In this document: positions 43,194 through 50,375 of the stretch, one piece after another
How the letters are laid out: every line of letters starts with the position of its first letter
How positions within the stretch are numbered: the stretch's first letter is position 1
NCBI GenBank assembly: GCA_002305165.1
Contig: DBQI01000037.1
Coordinates: 1-50,375 of the forward strand
DNA: 50,375 nt
Source: Armatimonadetes bacterium UBA1398
Lineage (GTDB): Bacteria > Armatimonadota > Zipacnadia > UBA1398
Direction of reading: 5' to 3'
The notes under the pieces: generated by a model
Told to the model about the DNA's origin: nothing
What the model saw: only the letters and a program-made list of their open reading frames with translations
Databases searched by the model: none
Translations under genes and position numbers: made by a program

Positions 43194-43592
43194 TCACCCC
43201 AGATGGGTTGCGACCTTCTCCGCCAAGTCGACGGGGTCGATGGGTTTATTCACGAACTCAGTAACTTGCAGCCAACCGGGCGCGGAGCCCTCCTGATCGA
43301 CACGGAAGCCAAGAGCGGTGGTAACGCCCGAGACCATCAGGATGGGCACCCCCGCCGTCTTCGGGTGATTCTGCAGGCTCTCCACCAGCGCGAACCCGGC
43401 GTCCAGTTCCTCCATCATGAGGTCCACAACGACCAGGTCGGGCACTTCACGCAGAGCCGTCTCGACGCCGGCTCGGCTGTCGGGCGCCGTCACTACCTGA
43501 TATCCTTTTGCCTCGAGGGCGATGCGGTTCGCGGCTACGAAGTCCGCATCGTCATCCACCAGCAGTACCTTCTTCTTGCTCTCGCCGGCCAT
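43194..43592 (-). CDS. Single-domain response regulator
   Basis: A receiver domain of 132 residues with no output domain. The acidic cluster is in VLLVDDDADF, phospho-acceptor Asp57 in VVVDLMME, and the conserved Lys in EFVNKPIDP. It is a paralogue of the regulator at 48611-49000: both share an unusual loop between the fourth strand and the Lys (GFRVDQEGSAPGWLQVTEF here). The start is ATG 43592 with GAGGTGA 9 bases upstream. It lies between the membrane kinase and hydB, so it is most likely the kinase's partner, passing signals by protein contact rather than by binding DNA. Confidence 0.9.
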   Translation of the reverse strand: MAGESKKKVLLVDDDADFVAANRIALEAKGYQVVTAPDSRAGVETALREVPDLVVVDLMMEELDAGFALVESLQNHPKTAGVPILMVSGVTTALGFRVDQEGSAPGWLQVTEFVNKPIDPVDLAEKVATHLG

Positions 43593-43659
43593 GCTCCAGA
43601 TCACCTCAATCGGAATCGGCGGCGTCCGCACTCGCGGCGGTCGCTCCTACCGGGTCGCC

Positions 43660-45990
43660 TTACTCCTGCTCCTTGCCATCGGCGCTGACGCCATCCGAGG
43701 CACCGTTGCCAGCGCCAGTTGCTTCCTCTTCGGCCCCAATCAAGGTGGGCCACTCCCCGTCGTCATCATCATCATCCGCGCCGATCAGATCCGAGCCTGC
43801 CGCGGGGCTTGAGGCCGGTAGTTCCGAGCCGCCGATCAGCGTCGGCCATTCACCGTCGTCGTCATCGTCATCATCATCGCCGGCCGACAGCCACTCCATG
43901 CCGGGGACGACAGCAGCTGCCGCTCCGTTGCTCGCGCCCGCTGAAGCTACCTCGCCATCCGCGTCATTCTCGTCATCCAGATCCTCGAACCCCAGCATCT
44001 GGCCCTGGAGCACATCTGGTCGGGGGAGAGTGAAGACGAACTCGATCCACTCGCCCTCCTGGCTCCTTACCTCTATGTCGCCGCCGTGCTTGCGCACGAT
44101 CTCGCGAGTGATGTAGAGCCCGAGCCCCGAGCCCCGCTCCAACTCGCCCGGACGGCTGACGCGCGCGAACTTCTGGAACAGCTCTCTGACCTGATCCGCG
44201 GGAACGCCGGGACCCGTGTTGCGGACTCGCAACTCGACCCAGCCGTCAGCCAGCCGATCACCGCTCACGGTGACCTGTCCGCCCTCTTCGCCGTACTTGG
44301 CGGCGTTCCCGAGCAGATTCTCGAAGACGATCTGCAGGAGCGTGGGGTCAGCCTGTACCGACACATCGGCGGCAAGTTCAATGGTGACGTTCATGGACTT
44401 CTCTTCGAAGCGTCCGCGGAGATCGCGCATCACCGGGGTGATGATGTCGTCGCTCACAATGACCGGCCGCGCACGGACCTCGAGCTCGCCCTTCTCGATG
44501 CGGGAGAGATTGAGGTAGTTGAGGATCATCTCCTCAGTGCGCACGATGGAGGCATGGACGTCATCGAGGGCCTCGACCTGGTCCTCTGTCATGTCGCCCA
44601 CAAAGCCCCCTTGCAGGGCCAGCACGTTGATCTTCATGGCGGCGATCTGGTTCTTCAGCTCATGGGTAATGAACTCGAGAGTGTTGAGGTAGCTCTCGTT
44701 CCAGCGACGTAGTTCCTCGCTGGCCTCCTGCAACTCCTCCAGGTTCGAGCGCAGGGCCTCGTCCCGCTCACGGAGGGCATGCACCATCTCGTGGAACGAC
44801 CACCGCAGACGGTCAATCTCGTACTCCCCGGGTTCGGCCGGTTTCGTGAGGAAGCCGGGTATGTTGGCGTGCAACTGGCCCTTCGCAACCGCGTCGGCGG
44901 CCAGGCTCAACTCCGTGATGGGCTTGGCGATGCGGCGGGCGGAGAACACGGACGCGATAGCGATGCCGACCATGACGAGGACGGCCACGCCCAGGAACAC
45001 CCCGGTCGCCTGGACGCGCATGTCGTCATACCGAGTCTTCTGGACACCGACATAGAGCATGCCGATGCGGTCCCCGTTCTCGTCCACCATGGGTTCGTAG
45101 GCGCTGACGTACCAGGTGCCAACGACGTACGCCGGGCCAACCCATGTTCCGCCCTTGCCCATGACGTGGTCGTAGACTTCTTGAGAAACCCGGCTCCCCA
45201 CCGCTCGCTCGCCCGTAGAGTCCAGAACGTTGGTAGCAATCCGCACATCGTCCTGGAATATGGTGACGGTCCCAAGGTTATGGCCGCGGTATGTGTCCAT
45301 GGTGAAGATGCTGCTGCGCAGGGCATCCACAAGCGCCGAGTTCCGCTGCAGGACGATCCCAACCCGCACCGCGCCCTCTATCTGGCCCCCAGACTCCACG
45401 ATGGGACTCACGGCTTCGAGCACCATGCCCTCGCGCAATTCCGTGGGGCCCCCACGCCGAGACATGGCCGTATCACTGACTCGTACTAACGCGCGCTCGG
45501 CTAGGTCGGGGCTCTCCACAGACAGGTTGAGCATCGGCACGAGCCGCAACGATGTCCGCGCCACGCCGTCAGACAGCGCATCGCGAACCATGCGACTCTC
45601 CGAGGCGCCTATGCCCACAGCCTCACCGCGTGCCGTGGCTCGGACGGTTCCGCTCTTGTCGATGAGGTGGATGTAGTCGAAGTTACCCTTGGCCCGGAGC
45701 ATCTCCAGGAGGCGGCTGATCGCCTCATCGCTGGAGCGCGCCGTAGAGTCCCTGCTGGCCTCTGCCGCCACGGCGGCGGCGAGCCGGGCCCTCTCGCCCT
45801 GCCCATCCAGCCCTGCGCGAGCCGTCTTGAGTGCCACGTCCACGCGGCGCTGGGCTTCCGCGAACACGAGGCTGCTGAGCAGATAGCCCCCAACGACCAC
45901 GGTCAGAATGCCCCCCAGAAGGGACACAATGACCATGGCGCCCATAAGCCTCGTTCGTATGGGCAGGTTATGAATCAGCCGGCGGGGCAA
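43660..45990 (-). CDS. Membrane sensor histidine kinase with acidic repeat tail
   Basis: A 776-residue kinase. The first transmembrane helix (about 16-42), a Cache-type periplasmic sensor (about 45-325, ending YVSAYEPMVDENGDRIGMLYVGV), a second helix (328-350) and HAMP are followed by a coiled coil, HisKA with His443 (FITHELKNQIA) and a HATPase domain (NLLGNAAKYG; NTGPGVPAD; GSGLGLYITREIV). Residues 668-776 are an Asp/Glu/Ala/Gly-rich tail with a duplicated motif of an Asp run plus GEWPTLIG. The start is TTG 45990 with AAGGGGA upstream. It sits directly after hydC, 20 bases away. The ligand is unknown; the Cache domain points to a small extracellular molecule. Confidence 0.9.
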   Translation of the reverse strand: MPRRLIHNLPIRTRLMGAMVIVSLLGGILTVVVGGYLLSSLVFAEAQRRVDVALKTARAGLDGQGERARLAAAVAAEASRDSTARSSDEAISRLLEMLRAKGNFDYIHLIDKSGTVRATARGEAVGIGASESRMVRDALSDGVARTSLRLVPMLNLSVESPDLAERALVRVSDTAMSRRGGPTELREGMVLEAVSPIVESGGQIEGAVRVGIVLQRNSALVDALRSSIFTMDTYRGHNLGTVTIFQDDVRIATNVLDSTGERAVGSRVSQEVYDHVMGKGGTWVGPAYVVGTWYVSAYEPMVDENGDRIGMLYVGVQKTRYDDMRVQATGVFLGVAVLVMVGIAIASVFSARRIAKPITELSLAADAVAKGQLHANIPGFLTKPAEPGEYEIDRLRWSFHEMVHALRERDEALRSNLEELQEASEELRRWNESYLNTLEFITHELKNQIAAMKINVLALQGGFVGDMTEDQVEALDDVHASIVRTEEMILNYLNLSRIEKGELEVRARPVIVSDDIITPVMRDLRGRFEEKSMNVTIELAADVSVQADPTLLQIVFENLLGNAAKYGEEGGQVTVSGDRLADGWVELRVRNTGPGVPADQVRELFQKFARVSRPGELERGSGLGLYITREIVRKHGGDIEVRSQEGEWIEFVFTLPRPDVLQGQMLGFEDLDDENDADGEVASAGASNGAAAAVVPGMEWLSAGDDDDDDDDGEWPTLIGGSELPASSPAAGSDLIGADDDDDDGEWPTLIGAEEEATGAGNGASDGVSADGKEQE
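43733..43880 (-). repeat. Duplicated Asp-run GEWPTLIG motif in the kinase tail
   Basis: Two copies of an Asp run (8 and 6 residues) followed by GEWPTLIG are encoded at about 43832-43880 (residues 705-720) and 43733-43778 (residues 739-752). The DNA has GAT/GAC triplet runs that are open to slippage, but the GEWPTLIG parts are identical at protein level. Confidence 0.8.
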
Positions 45991-46009
45991 GCCGCTCGTC
46001 CCCTTTGAT

Positions 46010-46549
46010 CTACGCCTGGGCCTCGGCGCTAGCGTGGGCCAGAGCGGTGTACTCCGCCACGATGTCCGGCACTTGCTCGGGCCGCACCTTGGCGTGTACG
46101 CGGTCGTTCACCATTACGACCGGCGCTTGGCCACAGGCGCCTAGGCAGCGCGCCTCCTCCAGGGTGAAGAGGCCGTCTTCCGTCGTCTGTCCGGGTTGGA
46201 TCTCGAGCCGGCGGATGAACTCGTTCATAACCGCTTGGCTGCCTTGAACATAGCAGGCCGTGCCCGCGCACACGCGGATCGTGTAGAGGCCCTTGGGAGT
46301 CAGGGAGAAGTAGGAGTAGAAGCTTGCCACTCCCCATATGTAGACCGTTGGCACCCCGAGGGACTGGGCCACATGGTTGACGGCCTTCTCTGGCACGTAG
46401 CCATACCGGTCCTGGACGTAGTGCAAGACCGGGATGAGGGCGCTCTGCACATGGCCCGGGTTGTTGTTCTTCTGCTCGTCGATGTACCGGTCCAGATCCT
46501 GCCACCAGGCCGGTGTGTCGAGGACTTCCTTCTTGAACCGAGTCGTCAC
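46010..46549 (-). CDS. hydC: [FeFe] hydrogenase gamma subunit (NuoE-like)
   Basis: A 179-residue NuoE/HndA-type protein. A helical N-terminus (SALIPVLHYVQDRYGYVPEKAVNHVAQ.LGVP) precedes a thioredoxin-like [2Fe-2S] domain with ligands in CAGTACYVQG and RCLGACGQAPVVMVND. It carries electrons between the NAD(H) site on HydB and the rest of the hydrogenase. GTG 46549 overlaps the hydA stop (GTGA) and has AGGAGG 7 bases upstream, so the two are tightly coupled. Downstream, the kinase gene begins 20 bases after its stop. Confidence 0.95.
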   Translation of the reverse strand: MTTRFKKEVLDTPAWWQDLDRYIDEQKNNNPGHVQSALIPVLHYVQDRYGYVPEKAVNHVAQSLGVPTVYIWGVASFYSYFSLTPKGLYTIRVCAGTACYVQGSQAVMNEFIRRLEIQPGQTTEDGLFTLEEARCLGACGQAPVVMVNDRVHAKVRPEQVPDIVAEYTALAHASAEAQA

Positions 46550-48318
46550 ACTTGCGCCTCCTGAGGCCGGACGCCGAAGGGCACCCGAGGATGGTAGTGG
46601 GTGTGGAGCAGATGGTGAGACCGCTCGCTCATCGGCTCACCGAGATACTCCGCGTAGAGTTTCTGGATGTCGGGGTTGTGGTGAGAGCATCGCAGAGGCC
46701 GCTCGACATCCAGGTCGTACAGAGCCTGGGAGCGGAGCCTGAGCAGGTTCTCGTCCAGAGGCACGGCGTTCGCGCCGGCGTAGGGTTGGCCGCCGCCACC
46801 GATGCAGCCACCGGGGCAGCCCATGATCTCGATCCAATGGAACGGCTCGCCCGCTCTCACCCGGTCCAGGAGCCGGTTCGCGTTGGCCAACCCGTTGGCG
46901 ATGGCTATGCGGACTGGCGTTCCCTTGAAGTCGACGGTCGCCTCCTTGACGCCCTTGAGGCCGCGGCACTCGCTGAACTCCAAGGCGTCTGCCGCGAGGT
47001 CCTCATCGAAGAGCATCCAGTAGGCCGTCCGGAGCGCCGCCTCGGTGACCCCGCCCGTCGTGCCGAAGATCGCGCCAGCACCGGAGGACGCTCCGAGCGG
47101 ATGATCGGGCTCCTCTGCGGGGAGGTTCAGGAAGTCGATCCCCATGTGCTTCATGAGCCACACGAACTCCCGCGTAGCTAGCACCGCATCGACCGCAGGT
47201 ACACCGTCAACGTATAGCTCCTCGCGCTGGGCCTCGAGCTTCTTGCACGTGCAGCACATAACGGCCACGGAGAAGATGCTTTGGGGGTCCACGCCCAGCT
47301 TCTCCGCGTAGAACGACTTGGCGATTGCGCCCTGCATGCTCATGGGCGACTTCGCGCTGGAGAGGAGTGGGAGCAGATCGGGGTGGAACTGCTCAGCGTA
47401 CTTCACCCAGGTGGGGCAGCAGGAGGTGATGTTCGGCAGCGGCGCGTTGGTCTTGAGCTTGTGCACGAACTCGGCCCCCTCCTCCATGATCGTTAGATCA
47501 GCGCCGAACTGAGTGTCGAAGACATGATCGAAGCCCATGGCCCGCATCGCCGAGAAGCACTGGCCCTCCCATGCCTTGCCTGGCGGCTGCCCGAACCCCT
47601 CGCCGACGGCCGCGCGAACAGAGGGCGCCATCTGGCTGATCACGATGCGGTTGGGGTCCTCCAGAGCGGCCATCAGGTCGTCGCTGTTGCCGTGCTCCAG
47701 GAAGGCGGCGGTGGGACAGACATTGATGCACTGTCCGCAGGCGACGCAGACGGTCTCCATGAAGGGCGAGTCGTACGCGGGCATCACGATGGTTCCGAAG
47801 CCCCGATGAACCTGGCCAAGAGCGGCGACCTCCTGGACCTCGCCGCAGACACGCACACATCGGCCACACAGGATGCACTTCTCAGGGTCGCGCATGACCG
47901 AGGGGCTCGTGATGTCGCGATCGTAGTGCTTCCGCTCCCCCTCAAAGAGCCGGTCGCGGACGCCTAGCGCGTAGGAGAGGCGCTGCAGCTCGCAGTTGCC
48001 GTTGCGCTCGCAGGTGTTGCAGTCCATCGGATGGTTGTCGAGTAGTAGCTCGACGATGTCCCGGCGGATGCGCAGGACCTCGGGAGTGCGAGTATGCACC
48101 ACCATGCCATCTGCGGCGGGGAAGCAGCAGGAGGCGGTGAGGTTGCGCGCCCCCTCAACCTGCACAACGCACACGCGGCAGGCGCCCTCGATAGAGAGCC
48201 GCGGATGGTAGCAGAGCCGCGGGATGTGAATCCCAACGGAGTCTCCGGCCTCCAAGATGGTGGAACCCTCGGGTACTGTCGCCTGGATGCCATCGATGGT
48301 AATGGTTACGTCGGCCAT
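46546..48318 (-). CDS. hydA: [FeFe] hydrogenase catalytic subunit
   Basis: A 590-residue HydA/HndD-type subunit making or using H2. It begins with a [2Fe-2S] domain (Cys36, 47, 50, 64/65), then a His-ligated [4Fe-4S] cluster (HPMDCNTCERNGNC) and two [4Fe-4S] clusters (CILCGRCVRVC; CVACGQCINVC). The H-cluster domain has TSCCPTW (298-304), MCCTCKKLE (354-362, canonical MPCxxKxxE) and EIMGCPGGCIGGGGQP (497-512). The last 70 residues are the small-subunit domain (LYDLDVERPLRCSHHNPDI; SHHLLHTHY). The Pro-to-Cys and Ala-to-Cys changes at 355 and 358 are unusual. ATG 48318 has GAGGAA just upstream. The HydE/F/G maturases are not in the window. Confidence 0.96.
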   Translation of the reverse strand: MADVTITIDGIQATVPEGSTILEAGDSVGIHIPRLCYHPRLSIEGACRVCVVQVEGARNLTASCCFPAADGMVVHTRTPEVLRIRRDIVELLLDNHPMDCNTCERNGNCELQRLSYALGVRDRLFEGERKHYDRDITSPSVMRDPEKCILCGRCVRVCGEVQEVAALGQVHRGFGTIVMPAYDSPFMETVCVACGQCINVCPTAAFLEHGNSDDLMAALEDPNRIVISQMAPSVRAAVGEGFGQPPGKAWEGQCFSAMRAMGFDHVFDTQFGADLTIMEEGAEFVHKLKTNAPLPNITSCCPTWVKYAEQFHPDLLPLLSSAKSPMSMQGAIAKSFYAEKLGVDPQSIFSVAVMCCTCKKLEAQREELYVDGVPAVDAVLATREFVWLMKHMGIDFLNLPAEEPDHPLGASSGAGAIFGTTGGVTEAALRTAYWMLFDEDLAADALEFSECRGLKGVKEATVDFKGTPVRIAIANGLANANRLLDRVRAGEPFHWIEIMGCPGGCIGGGGQPYAGANAVPLDENLLRLRSQALYDLDVERPLRCSHHNPDIQKLYAEYLGEPMSERSHHLLHTHYHPRVPFGVRPQEAQV

Positions 48319-48346
48319 AGTCGTTCCTCACCCGTGTTTCACACGT

Positions 48347-48379
48347 ACGGCGTCCGCGTGCCTGGCATGCGGACGCCGT
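48347..48379. promoter_or_regulatory. 33-bp near-perfect palindrome upstream of hydA
   Basis: The outer arms ACGGCGTCCGC (48347-48357) and GCGGACGCCGT (48369-48379) are perfect inverted copies. Pairing continues inward for five more positions with one mismatch, to a single central base at 48363. It lies 29-61 bases upstream of the hydA start and just downstream of a TATATA -10-like element, which suits a repressor or activator operator, or a strong 5' leader hairpin. A second small inverted repeat, CGTGT/ACACG, lies at 48333-48345. Confidence 0.6.
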
Positions 48380-48382
48380 GGG

Positions 48383-48416
48383 TATATAATCCGCTCCGGG
48401 GCTTCGCCTGAAGCCC
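48383..48416 (-). promoter_or_regulatory. Putative hydA promoter -10 region and adjacent hairpin
   Basis: On the minus strand an AT island (ATTATATA, 48390-48383) in otherwise GC-rich DNA contains TATATA, a plausible -10 element. The best -35 candidate, TTCAGG (48412-48407, 18-base spacer), is weak and lies inside a 7-bp inverted repeat (48399-48405 with 48410-48416, loop 48406-48409). The weak -35 would suit an activator-dependent promoter; the hairpin could alternatively end transcripts from the upstream response regulator gene, although it has no following T run. The rest of the 292-base gap up to 48610 shows no gene. Confidence 0.4.
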
Positions 48417-48610
48417 GGGGGCAGGTGGACTGTAGAGGTGGGGCGGGGCATGGGAGCCTCGAACGTCCCGATGACACTGTGAATGATATCACGAAGTTGG
48501 ACCAGCGGCTAGGCCGGGCACAACTCATCGCGATTACAGTCACCCCCATGAATGGTACCGGGGCACATGCAGGTCCCGGCCCGCGTCGTCCACGCCAGTG
48601 CGTCGCTCCC

Positions 48611-49000
48611 CTAACCCGCCAGAGCCTTCTCGATCTCCGCGACCAGCTTGTCGGGCTCAACAGGCTTGTCCAGGAAAGTGTCGACGGGCAGCCAGGACTC
48701 GTCCTTGTCGAAGCGGAAGGGGATGTCCTCCTGATTGACCGCCGTCAGCATGATGAGCGGGATGGTCCGAAGTTCCGCGTCGCCCCGAAGCTCGCGCGCC
48801 AACTCGAAACCGTCGGTAGGGGTGTCCATCATGACGTCCAGCACGATGACGTCGGGCTTCTCGGCCTTGGCGGTATCGAGGCCCGTCGCTCGGCTGCGAG
48901 CGGTCACAACGGCATAGCCCGCTGCTTCCACGGCTATCCGATTGATCGCGATGAAGTCGGGGTCGTCATCAACGAGCAGTACCTTCTTCTTGTCGGCCAT
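48611..49000 (-). CDS. Single-domain response regulator upstream of hydA
   Basis: A receiver-only protein of 129 residues with VLLVDDDPDF, phospho-acceptor Asp55 (VIVLDVMMD) and Lys in FLDKPVEP. It shares with the 43194-43592 regulator the same N-terminus (KKVLLVDDDxDF) and an insert before the Lys (IPFRFDKDESWLPVD). The start is ATG 49000. It precedes hydA by 292 bases that contain the palindrome and promoter-like element, so it may be transcribed separately while still being part of the hydrogenase signalling set. With no DNA-binding domain, it must act through partner proteins. Confidence 0.9.
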   Translation of the reverse strand: MADKKKVLLVDDDPDFIAINRIAVEAAGYAVVTARSRATGLDTAKAEKPDVIVLDVMMDTPTDGFELARELRGDAELRTIPLIMLTAVNQEDIPFRFDKDESWLPVDTFLDKPVEPDKLVAEIEKALAG

Positions 49001-49101
49001 GTGGACACAGACCCTCCTCACTGACCGGCGCACGGACAGCGCCCCAACCTCAGGCGCCTGACCGCGATCACCGTTGAGCTATTATTGTTCGTGCTGCCCC
49101 C

Positions 49102-49733
49102 GTGTCCTGCCTCCGTAGTTGCCCTATTGGTCCAGGGCCATTGCATTATGTATGCACAGCCAATAGGGAGGCGGTGGTCCATCGTTGGCTTCACGAGCAC
49201 TTCGTGGGTCCCGACGAGGCGTTCGCCGTGGATGGGAAGACACTCCGCGGCATTCACGGCAAGGAGATCGCCGGCGTCCATCTCGTCGCCGCTTTCACCT
49301 ATGCCAGAGGTGTGGTGGTGGGCAAGGCACAGAGCCCTGGCAAAGGACAAGGGTTGGCCGCGGGCCGCGAGGTTGTCCGCGCGCTCCCCCTTGAGGGCCG
49401 CACCCTGACTTTGGACGCCCTCTACGCCACACGAGAGTTCTGCCATGAGATCGCCCAAAGGGGGGGCACTACCTCGTCGGCGTGAAAGGCAACCAGCCGA
49501 CGCTCCATCTGGAGGCGCGGCTCTTCTTCCAGGAGCAGCCCCCACGCGCACTACTCCGCGCCACGTCACGGACCCGTCATGGCTCTCGCCACGAGATCCG
49601 CCAACTCCGCGCAGGGCCCACGCTCCTCCCCTGCCGCTCACCCAACATCGCCGCCGCTCTACGAACGTTCAGCTACCGACCACGAGCGGCCATACGACTA
49701 ATCACAACACCGCCATGCACGATAATGAAATGA
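49102..49733 (+). pseudogene. ISAs1-like transposase remnant, frameshifted and truncated
   Basis: The frame from about 49102 reads AFAVDGKTLRGIHGKEIAGVHLVAAF, then LEGRTLTLDALYATREFCHEIAQRGG, matching the first two acidic catalytic regions of ISAs1-family DDE transposases. At a run of seven G (49460-49466) the frame breaks; the -1 frame continues HYLVGVKGNQPTLHLEARLFF and RTRHGSRHEIRQL, as expected for the same protein, to about 49613. The N-terminal 100 residues and the third catalytic acidic region are missing, and no terminal inverted repeats were found, so this is a decayed copy. The 300 bases after 49613 show no recognisable gene, only open frames without family signatures. Confidence 0.7.
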
Positions 49734-49927
49734 CCCTGCGCTGTCTGCCAGTCGAGTCAGCGCTGCCCCTAAGGCGTGCCCACCGGGTCTCGCAGTTCGT
49801 TTGGACGTTCTCAGCGGAGTGCCGCCATCCGGCCCCTCTCCTTCGTCCAGATAGCCACCCTACCTATCGCCGCCAACGTTCTCGCTCACTCCCTCCCTCG
49901 CGAGATCTTGCTGCGGGGGAGGGTTCG

Positions 49928-50375
49928 GTGGCGGCGGCTCGTCGGCGGCGTGACGCGATCTCCGCCCACACTGACCGCCTGGTGGATGCGGTGGCCGAGG
50001 GCGCGGACGCGGTACCCTTGAGCGCTCGGATCTCGGCGTTGCACAAAGAGCTTGTCGCGGCTGAGGTGGACGTGAACCGTGCGTTGGCGGATCTGGATGG
50101 CGCCGATGCGGACGTGTTGGTGGACGAGGAGTCGTGGGCGGCGTGGATGGCTGTGATCCGTCGCGCGCTGGAGGAGGGCTCGGCGATGGCGGGCAGCTTC
50201 GTTCGTTCGGTGGTGAATCGTATCGAGGTTCCGGTGGAGGGCCTGTATGTGGTGCACCACACGTTGCTGAAGCCTGCGCAGAGCAGCGAGCCGCTAGAAC
50301 CGCAAACCCCCACAACTTTAGCAAACCATGGGGGTTCGAATGACAACCCGGTTTTTATGCATTGGCTGCGGGACT
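49928..50375 (+). pseudogene. Probable serine recombinase C-terminal fragment (runs off the edge)
   Basis: This frame encodes about 149 residues with no stop before the window end. The part AHTDRLVDAVAEGADAVPLSARISALHKELVAAEVDVNRALADL resembles the helical region after the zinc ribbon in large serine recombinases, and FVRSVVNRIEVPVEGLYVV resembles their final (L/V)xxIxV segment. The N-terminal catalytic domain, recombinase domain and zinc ribbon are absent upstream, so it is a fragment. The frame is open further upstream, to at least 49802, but without recognisable content. The assignment rests on pattern memory and is moderate. Confidence 0.4.

Noticed and set aside
48385..48390. TATAAT on the plus strand near the palindrome
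   Set aside because: There is no -35 element at the proper distance and no plus-strand gene downstream for more than 700 bases; the minus-strand reading fits hydA better.
48257..49024. 255-residue plus-strand frame across the hydA upstream region
   Set aside because: It overlaps hydA and the response regulator on the other strand and covers the palindrome; no homology signal in the translation.
50329..50345. tRNA-like GGGTTCGAAT segment
   Set aside because: The T-loop-like bases are not flanked by pairing arms (GGGGG against GACAA), and no acceptor, D or anticodon arm is visible nearby.
1..50375. CRISPR arrays, rRNA, tRNA genes and riboswitches
   Set aside because: No regularly spaced direct repeats, no rRNA-like conserved stretch and no convincing tRNA cloverleaf were seen; intergenic gaps are mostly under 150 bases.

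Overview
The window is GC-rich, densely packed bacterial chromosome, with many ATGA or TGATG overlaps and GTG/TTG starts. The gene set points to a diderm anaerobe. LpxD, BamA and OmpH/Skp-like genes imply an outer membrane with lipid A. A trimeric [FeFe] hydrogenase and a 2-oxoacid:ferredoxin oxidoreductase imply ferredoxin-based fermentative metabolism. SteA with an MraY-like transferase, UPF0182, VanW/G5 and a PcrA-type helicase with a C-terminal Tudor-like tail are more usual in Terrabacteria. My inference is an uncultured diderm Terrabacterium, perhaps near Armatimonadota. No rRNA or marker gene here allows a firm placement.

Layout. 1-5.7 kb (minus): an envelope operon, bamA, then two OmpH-like units read as one frame, then an unknown secreted protein, then lpxD, with the next gene apparently starting at the left edge; a TTGACC-18-TAGAGT promoter precedes bamA. 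5.8-6.4 kb: an ECF sigma factor. 6.5-11.8 kb (minus): MoxR ATPase, DUF58 protein and two paralogous secreted transglutaminases, with a TTGGAG-17-TATAAT promoter in front of moxR. 11.8-19.0 kb (minus): a small His-rich membrane protein, UPF0182, a bifunctional-nuclease domain protein, a four-repeat DNA-binding protein, an O-antigen-ligase-like protein and a DUF123 protein. 19.0-21.4 kb: pcrA, divergent from ssb, dinG and a hotdog thioesterase (plus). 25.3-26.8 kb: a VanW/G5 protein (minus). 26.9-36.3 kb (plus): TPR protein, nadK, recN, steA, MraY-like transferase, P-loop protein, then ferredoxin, alpha, beta and gamma subunits of a 2-oxoacid oxidoreductase.

36.3-49.0 kb (minus) is the most distinctive part. 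A response regulator is followed by hydA, hydC, a membrane histidine kinase, a second response regulator, hydB, a receiver-PAS-kinase protein, and then a sugar-ABC cassette in which the binding protein is fused to its permease. A two-component system is thus interleaved with the subunits of an apparently electron-bifurcating hydrogenase. The hydrogenase catalytic subunit has two extra cysteines in an H-cluster motif, and a 33-bp near-perfect palindrome lies just upstream of hydA. The kinase carries an acidic tail with a duplicated D-rich GEWPTLIG motif.

49.1 kb to the end holds mobile-element debris: an ISAs1-like transposase remnant broken at a G7 run, and a probable serine-recombinase C-terminal fragment that runs off the right edge. 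No tRNA, rRNA or CRISPR array was seen.
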